Assembly: GCF_021190915.1 (NCBI RefSeq)
Contig: NZ_JAIOAP010000014.1
Coordinates: 161,321 to 225,320, forward strand
Source: Cohnella silvisoli
GTDB taxonomy: Bacteria > Bacillota > Bacilli > Paenibacillales > Paenibacillaceae
DNA: 64,000 bases
Direction of reading: 5' to 3'
Shown here: piece after piece, positions 52,066 to 59,928 of the stretch
Numbering within the stretch: position 1 is the stretch's first letter
How the letters are laid out: every line of letters starts with the position of its first letter
Notes under the pieces: generated by a model
What the model was told of the DNA's origin: nothing
Databases searched by the model: none
The model's input: only the letters and a program-made list of their open reading frames with translations
Program-made: the position numbers and the translations under genes

Positions 52066-52200
52066 CTATGCTGTCAAAACTTTACGACCTTTATGGCGAC
52101 GAGCAGAGAGAACTTTACGACCGTTCTTCGAGCTCATGCGGCTACGGAAACCGTGAACCTTCTTGCGTTTGCTTACATTCGGCTTAAATGTAGGACCCAT
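52066..52200 (-). CDS. rpmH: 50S ribosomal protein L34
   Basis: A 44-residue basic protein ending VLSARRHKGRKVLTA, the normal L34 length. The start at 52200 (product MGPTFKPNVSKRKK) has GGGGGTTGGAATC upstream. A 22-residue in-frame extension is rejected. It is the first gene leftward from oriC. Confidence 0.97.
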   Translation of the reverse strand: MGPTFKPNVSKRKKVHGFRSRMSSKNGRKVLSARRHKGRKVLTA

Positions 52201-52294
52201 GATTCCAACCCCCTTACTTAAAAACTCACGTTTATATATTAAAACACGACACAGGAAAAAAGTCAATAAAAGCAGTGTTTTCCCGTTATTTTAC

Positions 52295-52597
52295 TTATGC
52301 ACATGTGAATAAAATTTATGCAGAAATCCGTATAAAGTTGAACTTTGTCGAAGGTTCGCACATCTTATCAACAATATGTAGTACTGTGCACAGTTTTCAT
52401 CCACAAGTTATTGAAATTGTGGATAACACCGTGAAATTCGTTGAATTTAGAGGGTTTGTCTGCTATGATTAGTCAAGACTTTGCCAGTGGATTTCTGTTT
52501 TTACTCCTCAGTTTATTAACAATCTGTGTATAACTTTGTGAACAAACCCCTTTTTACTGAATATCCCTACAAATAATTCAGGGAATTATGTGGATAA
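52295..52597. other. Replication origin, upstream DnaA-box cluster (oriC, incA/B-like)
   Basis: The rpmH-dnaA gap (475 bases) is A/T-rich and holds several DnaA boxes: TTATGCACA at 52295, TTATCAACA at 52365, TCATCCACA at 52397, inverted TTATCCACA at 52418 and 52589 (both perfect), and inverted TTATACACA at 52525. No gene is present. Confidence 0.92.
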
Positions 52598-52675
52598 CTG
52601 GTCGGAGCACTTATTCGACTTTTCGTTTTCCGCTTATTTTTTGTCTTTGCGACGGGTTAAAGGAGAGAAAATCTC

Positions 52676-54031
52676 GTGGACAACCGCAACAACGAAGTCT
52701 GGCAACAAGTGTTGTCGGTCATCCAAACGAAGCTTAGCAAGCCCAGCTTTGATACTTGGTTCAAAGCGACAAAAGCTTCCTTCTTAAGCGACAATGTCGT
52801 TGTCGTAACAGCGCCTACAACATTCGCGGTCGAATGGCTGGAAACGCGATATACGAAACTCGTTTCTTCAACGCTTTCGGATTATATTGGCAGAATCGTA
52901 GACGTTAAATTTTCTATTGAAGAAATTCGCCCGGCAGAACCCGTAGAACCTTATCCGCAAATACCGTCGAACCGTCAGCCAGCGTCGTCCGAAGAACCTA
53001 TGATGCACATGCTGAATCCGAAATATACGTTCGATACTTTCGTCATTGGGGCTGCTAACCGTTTTGCGCATGCGGCATCGTTAGCGGTAGCGGAACTTCC
53101 TGCTAAATCTTACAATCCTTTCTTTATGTACGGTGGAGTCGGACTAGGTAAAACGCATCTCATGCATGCGATCGGACATTATATTTTGGAACATAACCCT
53201 CATATGAAGGTTCTTTATCTTTCTTCCGAGAAATTCACCAATGAGTTTATTAACGCGATCCGCGATAACCGTGGCGAAAGCTTTCGCAACAAATATCGCA
53301 ACATCGACGTGCTCCTCATTGACGATATTCAATTCCTCGCCGGTAAAGAAGGAACGCAAGAGGAGTTTTTCCATACTTTTAACGCGCTGCATGAAGAACA
53401 TAAGCAGATCGTCATCTCAAGCGACCGTCCGCCCAAAGAAATTCCAACGCTCGAAGAGCGTCTTCGCTCTCGTTTCGAATGGGGGTTGATTACGGATATC
53501 CAGCCGCCGGACTTAGAGACAAGGATCGCCATTCTGCGGAAAAAAGCCAAAGCGGAAAACCTCGATATCCCTAATGAAGCGATGATGTATATCGCCAACA
53601 TGATCGATTCCAACATTCGGGAGCTGGAAGGCGCCCTTATCCGGATCGTTGCCTACTCCTCCCTCACCAACCAGGATATTACCGCGCATCTGGCAGCGGA
53701 AGCGCTTAAGGATATATTGCCGACAGGACGAAATCGTTTGATTACGATGCAGGACATTCAGCAGCGGGTTGGAGAATATTACGGGTTGAAGCTTGAGGAT
53801 TTCAAAGCGCGTAAGCGAACGAAAGCCGTCGCTTTTCCGAGACAGATCGCGATGTATTTATCCCGCGAGTTAACGGATTATTCTCTTCCCAAGATCGGCG
53901 ATGCTTTCGGCGGCAGGGACCATACGACCGTCATCCACGCTCATGAGAAGATTTCGCAGTTATTAAAGGTGGACCAGGACTTGTACAAAATTATCAACAG
54001 CCTGACGGAAAAAATCAAAAATTTAACCTAA
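52676..54031 (+). CDS. dnaA: Chromosomal replication initiator DnaA
   Basis: A 451-residue AAA+ initiator. Start GTG with AAAGGAGA upstream. Domain I (about 1-80) has EVWQQVLSVIQTKLSKPSF; domain III has Walker A GGVGLGKTHL and Walker B VLLIDDIQFL; domain IV (about 355-451) has the DNA-binding signature GGRDHTTVIHAHEKI. It binds the boxes on both sides of the gene and opens the DNA near 54.1 kb. Confidence 0.98.
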   Translation: MDNRNNEVWQQVLSVIQTKLSKPSFDTWFKATKASFLSDNVVVVTAPTTFAVEWLETRYTKLVSSTLSDYIGRIVDVKFSIEEIRPAEPVEPYPQIPSNRQPASSEEPMMHMLNPKYTFDTFVIGAANRFAHAASLAVAELPAKSYNPFFMYGGVGLGKTHLMHAIGHYILEHNPHMKVLYLSSEKFTNEFINAIRDNRGESFRNKYRNIDVLLIDDIQFLAGKEGTQEEFFHTFNALHEEHKQIVISSDRPPKEIPTLEERLRSRFEWGLITDIQPPDLETRIAILRKKAKAENLDIPNEAMMYIANMIDSNIRELEGALIRIVAYSSLTNQDITAHLAAEALKDILPTGRNRLITMQDIQQRVGEYYGLKLEDFKARKRTKAVAFPRQIAMYLSRELTDYSLPKIGDAFGGRDHTTVIHAHEKISQLLKVDQDLYKIINSLTEKIKNLT

Positions 54032-54040
54032 AAAAACACC

Positions 54041-54085
54041 AGCGCCTATGCACAAAGCATCCACATGTGGATAGGCGCTATTTTC
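54041..54085 (+). terminator. Hairpin after dnaA, overlapping DnaA boxes
   Basis: AGCGCCTAT/ATAGGCGCT arms, followed by ATTTTC. Its loop side contains CATCCACATGTGGATA, two overlapping near-consensus DnaA boxes, so transcription end and initiator binding share the site. Confidence 0.6.
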
Positions 54086-54099
54086 GAGCTTTTTCGCGG

Positions 54100-54160
54100 T
54101 TATCCACATATTCAGGGCCCCTACTACGACTTTAAGATTTAAACATGATACAATATACAA
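54100..54160. other. DNA-unwinding element with DnaA box and DnaA-trio
   Basis: A perfect TTATCCACA (54100-54108) is followed by GC-rich GGGCCCC and then CTACTACGACTT (54121-54132), repeats of the DnaA-trio type, then an A/T-rich stretch. This is the layout known at the Bacillus subtilis unwinding site between dnaA and dnaN. Confidence 0.75.
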
Positions 54161-54178
54161 AATCGACGAGGTGAACTC

Positions 54179-55318
54179 ATGAAATTGACGATATTGCGCA
54201 ACGAGTTAAATGACGCTATTCAACATGTATCCAAAGCCGTTGCATCAAGGACAACAATCCCAATTTTAAGTGGGATTAAATTGGATGCTAGTCCAACTGG
54301 GGTTACATTAACCGCAAGCGACACCGATATCTCCATTCAAAGCTTCATCCCGCTCGAAACGCCCAATAAAACAATCGGAACGGTCGAAAGAACGGGAAGC
54401 GTTGTTCTAACGGCTAAATTTTTTGTAGAAATCATTAAGAAACTTCCTCATGAAGAGGTTCATATTGAAGTTGGAGATCGATTTCAGACTTTAATTACGT
54501 CTGGAGCAACCGAAATTCAACTGGTCGGACTAGACCCTGAGGAATTCCCGGTTTTACCGAGCGTTCAAGAGGATCAAGTGGTTTCGATTCCAGGCGATCT
54601 CCTTAGGGATATGATCAGACAAACGGTATTCGCGGTTACGACCAACGAATCGACGCCGATTTTGACGGGCGTTCTATGGAACTTACAAGAAGGCATCTAC
54701 AAATTCGTGGCTACGGATCGACATCGACTGGCAAGCCGCACGGCAACTGTCGAACTCTACGATGTACGATTTTCCAATATTGTCATATCCGGTAAAACTT
54801 TGAATGAATTGGCGAAAATCGTACCGGATCAGAACGTCATGGTCGATATTGTCGTCGCGGAAAATCAAGTTCTTTTCAAACTCGGAAATGTATTGTTCTA
54901 CTCCAGAATGTTGGACGGGACCTATCCCGATACTTCCAAGATTATTCCGCAAAGCTTCAAAACAGAACTCGTATTGAATACAAAAGCGTTAAGCGATTCG
55001 ATTGATCGCGCTTATTTGCTCTCCAGGGAAGAGAAAACGAATATCGTGCGCTTAGTTACAACGGAAACCGGAGGGATTGAAATCTCCTCCAGTTCTTCTG
55101 AATTAGGTAAAGTAACGGAACAATTAAGCGTAACGAGTATGAGCGGAGACCCGCTGAAGATCGCATTCAACTCCAAATATATGCTTGACGTATTGAAGGT
55201 TATAGATAGCGAGGAACTGTTTATCGGCTTTAACGGCGCGATGAGCCCGATTATTATTAGACCGAGCGATCACGAGAACAGCCTGCATCTCATTCTCCCT
55301 TACAGAACGACGAATTGA
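54179..55318 (+). CDS. dnaN: DNA polymerase III beta subunit (sliding clamp)
   Basis: A 379-residue ring-forming clamp of three similar domains (about 1-125, 130-250 and 255-379). It begins MKLTILRNELNDAIQHVSKA and ends with the pocket-forming PIIIRPS and LHLILPYRTTN. GAGGTG precedes the ATG. It lies 148 bases after dnaA, with the unwinding element between. Confidence 0.98.
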   Translation: MKLTILRNELNDAIQHVSKAVASRTTIPILSGIKLDASPTGVTLTASDTDISIQSFIPLETPNKTIGTVERTGSVVLTAKFFVEIIKKLPHEEVHIEVGDRFQTLITSGATEIQLVGLDPEEFPVLPSVQEDQVVSIPGDLLRDMIRQTVFAVTTNESTPILTGVLWNLQEGIYKFVATDRHRLASRTATVELYDVRFSNIVISGKTLNELAKIVPDQNVMVDIVVAENQVLFKLGNVLFYSRMLDGTYPDTSKIIPQSFKTELVLNTKALSDSIDRAYLLSREEKTNIVRLVTTETGGIEISSSSSELGKVTEQLSVTSMSGDPLKIAFNSKYMLDVLKVIDSEELFIGFNGAMSPIIIRPSDHENSLHLILPYRTTN

Positions 55319-55328
55319 GGCGAGCAAG

Positions 55329-55544
55329 ATGAAGAACATAGGAATAACGACGGAGTATATTACTTTAGGACAGTTTCTCAAGCTTGCGGACTGCATCGGC
55401 ACGGGCGGAGAAGTGAAACATTTTCTGCAGGAGCAAGGCGTCCAAGTCAACGGGGAAGCGGAAAATCGCAGAGGGCGCAAGCTGAGGGTCGGAGATCAAA
55501 TCGAGGTTGAAGGAAACGGTTCGTTTATTATCGTCACCCGATAA
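55329..55544 (+). CDS. yaaA: S4-domain RNA-binding protein YaaA
   Basis: A 71-residue protein with a single S4 domain (ITLGQFLKLADCIGTGGEVK...VQVNGEAENRRGRKLRVGD). The family binds RNA, probably during ribosome assembly. It lies ten bases after dnaN and 41 before recF, the usual Bacillus order. Confidence 0.93.
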   Translation: MKNIGITTEYITLGQFLKLADCIGTGGEVKHFLQEQGVQVNGEAENRRGRKLRVGDQIEVEGNGSFIIVTR

Positions 55545-55585
55545 TCCTGACGACTTTAGAGAGTCGGTCGGAAAGGGAATATCCT

Positions 55586-56704
55586 ATGCAGTTAAATACC
55601 TTGGAGCTTCAAGGATACCGCAACTATGATTCATTAAAGCTATCGACCGAAGGCGGCGTTAATATTTTTATCGGGCCTAATGCCCAAGGGAAAACAAACT
55701 TAATCGAAGCCATTCACGTCTTGTCTTTAACGAAATCACACCGTACATCCAAGGATAAGGAACTGATTGGATGGAATCAGCAAGCCGCATTGATCCGCGG
55801 GCAAATACAACGAAAATACGGCGAAGTAAGCCTGGAATTGCAATTGTCCGCTCAAGGTAAGAAGGCCAAAATAAACGGACTGGAACAGAGGAAGCTAAGC
55901 AGCTTCGTCGGAACGCTGAATGTCGTGTTGTTCGCGCCGGAAGATCTGGACATCGTCAAAGGAGCACCGGGAGTGCGCCGCCGATTCATGGACATGGAAA
56001 TCGGCCAGGTGCACCCCGGTTATTTGTACGACATGCAGCAATATCAGAAAATACTGCAGCAGAGGAACAATTACTTAAAGTCAACGGACATGAATAGAGC
56101 TTCACCGGAAATGTTGGACGTATGGAATGAACAACTTGCGACGTCCGGTGTTAAAATGATGCAAAAAAGGAAAAACTTTATTGTACACCTGCAAAAGTGG
56201 GCAGAGAAAATACATGCCGGCATAACGGGAGGGAACGAGCTCCTTACCGTGGAGTACAAACCTTCTTTCGGCAGTTCATCTGGGATGGATAACCAAGAAC
56301 ATTCTTCTTTATTCGAACAATTTATGTTAAAGTTATCACAAGGCAAAGAACAGGAATTCAGGCGGGGAATGACTTTAACCGGACCTCATCGGGACGATTT
56401 GGTTTTTGCCATCAACGGTAAAGACGTTCAGTCCTTCGGATCGCAAGGTCAGCAGAGAACCGCCGCATTGTCGTTAAAGCTCGCCGAGTTGGAGCTTATG
56501 CACGAAGAGATCGGGGAATACCCGTTACTTCTGCTCGATGATGTTCTCTCGGAGCTCGACCAGACTCGGCAAACCCAGCTAATTGAGACTTTCCAGAGCC
56601 GGGTGCAGACTTTTATTACGACAACGGGTTTAGAGAGCGTCAACATGAGCCGGTTAAAGGATGCTTCTATTTTTCATGTGAGAAACGGCCAAGTGCTGCG
56701 TTAA
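55586..56704 (+). CDS. recF: DNA replication and repair protein RecF
   Basis: A 372-residue SMC-like ATPase that helps load RecA at gaps. Walker A is GPNAQGKTNLIEAI; the signature is SFGSQGQQRTAALSLKL; Walker B is LLLLDDVLSELD. All motifs are intact. Co-transcribed with dnaN and yaaA; remB follows by 16 bases. Confidence 0.97.
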   Translation: MQLNTLELQGYRNYDSLKLSTEGGVNIFIGPNAQGKTNLIEAIHVLSLTKSHRTSKDKELIGWNQQAALIRGQIQRKYGEVSLELQLSAQGKKAKINGLEQRKLSSFVGTLNVVLFAPEDLDIVKGAPGVRRRFMDMEIGQVHPGYLYDMQQYQKILQQRNNYLKSTDMNRASPEMLDVWNEQLATSGVKMMQKRKNFIVHLQKWAEKIHAGITGGNELLTVEYKPSFGSSSGMDNQEHSSLFEQFMLKLSQGKEQEFRRGMTLTGPHRDDLVFAINGKDVQSFGSQGQQRTAALSLKLAELELMHEEIGEYPLLLLDDVLSELDQTRQTQLIETFQSRVQTFITTTGLESVNMSRLKDASIFHVRNGQVLR

Positions 56705-56720
56705 TGTAAGGAGGAACTCC

Positions 56721-56966
56721 GTGTACATTCATCTAGGCGGGGAAAAAATCATTCGAACGTCGCAGCTCGTGGCTATTTTCGATATTTCCATTGAGCAATC
56801 TTCTAAGCTTTCCAGGCAATTCGTCGTTCATGCGCAGAAGAACAAGGAAGTAGAAACAATCGGCGAAGAAGATCCGAAGTCGATTGTCGTAACGGAACAT
56901 AAAGTTTATTACTCTCCTATATCCACGTCCACGCTAAAGAAAAGGGCGCATTATTTGGATGGATAG
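56721..56966 (+). CDS. remB: Extracellular matrix regulator RemB-like protein
   Basis: An 81-residue DUF370-related protein beginning MYIHLGGEKIIRTSQLVAIFD, from GTG with AAGGAGG six bases upstream. RemB (YaaB) in Bacillus subtilis supports biofilm matrix gene expression. The position between recF and gyrB is the same. It probably binds DNA as a ring. Confidence 0.9.
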   Translation: MYIHLGGEKIIRTSQLVAIFDISIEQSSKLSRQFVVHAQKNKEVETIGEEDPKSIVVTEHKVYYSPISTSTLKKRAHYLDG

Positions 56967-57006
56967 TTATAAATCGTTATTCAAGAGTGGGTACGTATAG
57001 AAGGCG

Positions 57007-58932
57007 GTGGAAGGTTTGTCCGTTAATTCACAGCATAACACTTACGATGAAAGTCAGATCCAAGTACTTGAAGGTTTGGAAGCGGTACGCAAACGTCCCG
57101 GTATGTACATCGGTTCGACCAGCGGCAAAGGCTTGCACCATCTTGTGTGGGAAGTCGTCGATAACAGCATTGACGAAGCGTTGGCCGGCTTTTGTACAAG
57201 GATCGACGTTATTATTCAAGAAGACAATAGCATTACCGTTATTGATAACGGCCGAGGAATTCCGGTAGGCGAGAACGTGAAGTTGAAAAAATCGACGCTT
57301 GAAGTCGTTATGACCGTCTTGCACGCGGGCGGTAAATTCGGCGGAGAAGGATATAAAGTATCCGGCGGACTGCATGGTGTCGGCGTATCCGTCGTGAATG
57401 CACTGTCTGAGCAGGTTATTGTTACCGTAAAACGCGGCGGGCAAATCTATCAGCAAGAATATCGTCGGGGCGCGCCGCAATACGACTTGAAGATTATCGG
57501 GGAAACCGAAGAAACGGGTACCCAAACTAGGTTCAAGCCGGACCCGGAAATTTTCACGGAAACGACTGTTTTTGATTATGATACCCTTGTTGGCCGTATT
57601 CGCGAGCTTGCGTTTCTGAATAAAGGCATCGAGATCAACATCAGCGACGAAAGAACGGGAATGAGCGATACGTTCCGATATGACGGCGGAATCGTGGAGT
57701 TCGTGCAATATTTGAATCGCACCCGCGATCCTTTGCATGAGCAGCCAATATACGTCGAAGGAATGAAGGATCATATCCACGTTGAAGTCGCGTTGCAATA
57801 TAACGACGGTTACACGGAAAATATCTATTCGTTCGCGAATAATATCAATACGCATGAAGGCGGAACGCACGAGTCCGGCTTTAAGAGCGCTTTAACTAGA
57901 ATCATTAACGATTATTCCCGTAAGATGGGTTTCGTGAAAGAAAACGAATCCAACTTAACCGGGGATGACGTAAGGGAAGGTTTGACGGCGATTATTTCCG
58001 TTAAAATCCCGGAACCGCAGTTCGAAGGACAGACGAAGACGAAGCTCGGAAACAGCGAAGTCCGTGGTTTGGTCGAGTCTTTATTCAGCGAGAAATTACT
58101 ACAGTTTCTCGATGAGAATCCCGCCGTTTCGCGAAAGGTTATGGAGAAATCCCTTCAAGCCGCAAGAGCAAGGGAAGCCGCTCGCAAGGCTCGTGAGCTG
58201 ACTCGTCGCAAGAGCGCTTTGGAAGTAAGTTCCCTGCCGGGTAAACTGGCTGATTGCTCTTCCAAGGATGCCTCTATCAGCGAGATTTACATCGTAGAAG
58301 GCGACTCAGCCGGAGGTTCGGCGAAGTTGGGCCGCGATCGACACTTCCAAGCGATATTGCCGCTGCGCGGTAAAATTCTTAACGTTGAGAAGGCGCGTCT
58401 GGATAAGATTTTGTCTAACTTGGAGATTCGGGCGATGATTACGGCGCTAGGCACCGGGATCAGCGATGACTTCGATATCGCCAAGGCAAGATACCACAAA
58501 ATCATTATCATGACCGATGCCGACGTCGATGGAGCGCATATCCGTACTCTAATTCTTACGTTCTTCTATCGTTACATGCGCAAACTGATCGAAGAAGGAT
58601 ATATCTATATCGCTCAGCCGCCGTTGTTCAAGATTGAACGCAACAAAACGGTACGTTACGCGATGAGCGAAAAAGAGCGCGATCAAATCATCGCCGAGTT
58701 CGGAGAAGGCGCTAAGTTGAATATCCAACGTTACAAAGGCTTGGGAGAAATGAACGGCACCCAGCTGTGGGAAACGACGATGGATCCGGATAGCCGGACG
58801 ATGCTGCAAGTTAGAATTGAAGACGCGATTAAAGCGGATTTAATGTTCGATACCTTGATGGGCGACAACGTAGAGCCCCGTCGGGAATTTATTCAACAGT
58901 ATGCGAAATACGTTAAAAATTTAGACGTTTAA
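57007..58932 (+). CDS. gyrB: DNA gyrase subunit B
   Basis: A 641-residue ATPase subunit that drives negative supercoiling. The GHKL site has VVDNSIDEALAG, DNGRGIP and GLHGVGVSVVN; the TOPRIM domain has EGDSAGGSAK, the magnesium site DADVDG and PLRGKILNVEKAR. The residue after SAK is Leu where Gln is usual (SAKLGRD). The start codon is uncertain: GTG 57007 has a close AGAAGG, and an in-frame TTG at 57016 is an alternative. It ends before a hairpin at 58990-59018. Confidence 0.97.
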   Translation: MEGLSVNSQHNTYDESQIQVLEGLEAVRKRPGMYIGSTSGKGLHHLVWEVVDNSIDEALAGFCTRIDVIIQEDNSITVIDNGRGIPVGENVKLKKSTLEVVMTVLHAGGKFGGEGYKVSGGLHGVGVSVVNALSEQVIVTVKRGGQIYQQEYRRGAPQYDLKIIGETEETGTQTRFKPDPEIFTETTVFDYDTLVGRIRELAFLNKGIEINISDERTGMSDTFRYDGGIVEFVQYLNRTRDPLHEQPIYVEGMKDHIHVEVALQYNDGYTENIYSFANNINTHEGGTHESGFKSALTRIINDYSRKMGFVKENESNLTGDDVREGLTAIISVKIPEPQFEGQTKTKLGNSEVRGLVESLFSEKLLQFLDENPAVSRKVMEKSLQAARAREAARKARELTRRKSALEVSSLPGKLADCSSKDASISEIYIVEGDSAGGSAKLGRDRHFQAILPLRGKILNVEKARLDKILSNLEIRAMITALGTGISDDFDIAKARYHKIIIMTDADVDGAHIRTLILTFFYRYMRKLIEEGYIYIAQPPLFKIERNKTVRYAMSEKERDQIIAEFGEGAKLNIQRYKGLGEMNGTQLWETTMDPDSRTMLQVRIEDAIKADLMFDTLMGDNVEPRREFIQQYAKYVKNLDV

Positions 58933-58989
58933 GTGATGACAACGACGAGTTGGTTTGCGATATGGGGTTGATTTGGAACGGGTGAAATC

Positions 58990-59018
58990 AGGGGGTATCT
59001 CTATTGGAGATGCCCCCT
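58990..59018. terminator. Hairpin between gyrB and the YheC/YheD-type gene
   Basis: GGGGGTATCTC/GAGATGCCCCC stem with a TATTG loop. No clear T-run on either strand, but its position between convergent genes suggests it ends both transcripts. Confidence 0.5.
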
Positions 59019-59023
59019 GCGGA

Positions 59024-59797
59024 TTAAACTTTCTTTTTGCGGGCCTTGAATCGACCGTATGCTACCGCGTAGGCATACATTTTTCGGAACACTGCCCGAC
59101 TCGGCAACTTCTTGAATAGAAACGGGTCAGGCAGCGTATTGACCTCGAGTACCCAAGGCTTCAAGTTATGATCAACCGCAATGTCTACTCCGATTTCCTT
59201 AATGCGAGTAAACTTCTTCTCCAAGGCGCTAGCGATATCGACGCCTAACTTGCGAAGACGGGTTTTATAATGCTTGACTTGTTCTGTGGTCATCGACCCT
59301 TTAAGCAATTTAGTTACAGGCATGGGAGTACCCCCAGCATGGTAATTCGTGACGATTTTGCGCGGATGGGCTACGCGGCCGATCATTCCGGTTGTTTCCC
59401 ATTGGGAATGAGGATTTTTCTGGACCATCACCCTAAGGTCGAATCTTCTGCCGGAATACTTGAGAAGATGAATGCCTTGCTGCGATAAGTAAGCTTTGCG
59501 TTTCTTGACACGAAGTAATTTACGGTACATATCGTCAAAGGTAGAGAAAGAGTATTTACGCTGGCCTGATTGAAAGAAATAGGGCTCTGCGGCTCCGGCT
59601 TTCTTCTCCAGACGGATGACACCGTTGCCGAATGTACCATTTACCGGTTTAACGTAGATCATTTCGTAATGATCAAGCATTTGTTCAACGGTTGTGCGTT
59701 GGAAGCTGCGGGTAGAAGGAATGAATTCTCTTAGGGAGGGGTCGGCGAGAAGAACGTCGGTTTTAGCCCGTTTACTCCGGACGCGTTGAATCGCCAT
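59024..59797 (-). CDS. YheC/YheD-type ATP-grasp protein
   Basis: A 257-residue protein of the YheC/YheD family, ATP-grasp-like proteins associated with the endospore coat in Bacillus. It has the family's FIPSTRSFQ, YVKPVNGTFGNGVIRLEK (ATP-binding), GRRFDLRVMVQ and the metal-binding end DHNLKPWVLEVNTLPD. The reaction is unknown. It is a minus-strand gene set between gyrB and gyrA. Confidence 0.88.
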   Translation of the reverse strand: MAIQRVRSKRAKTDVLLADPSLREFIPSTRSFQRTTVEQMLDHYEMIYVKPVNGTFGNGVIRLEKKAGAAEPYFFQSGQRKYSFSTFDDMYRKLLRVKKRKAYLSQQGIHLLKYSGRRFDLRVMVQKNPHSQWETTGMIGRVAHPRKIVTNYHAGGTPMPVTKLLKGSMTTEQVKHYKTRLRKLGVDIASALEKKFTRIKEIGVDIAVDHNLKPWVLEVNTLPDPFLFKKLPSRAVFRKMYAYAVAYGRFKARKKKV

Positions 59798-59928
59798 GCG
59801 GGTTCATCCAACCTTTCCCTTCAGCATTATGATATAATGAATTATTGTATATTTTCTAATCTATGACTGAAATCGCTATACGGTGAGTAATCGTAAAGCG
59901 CTGATTGCATGTTATGAGGAGGATCTTC

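Noticed and set aside
57028..57870. Minus-strand 280-codon frame inside gyrB
   Set aside because: Antisense shadow of gyrB without a ribosome site or family pattern.
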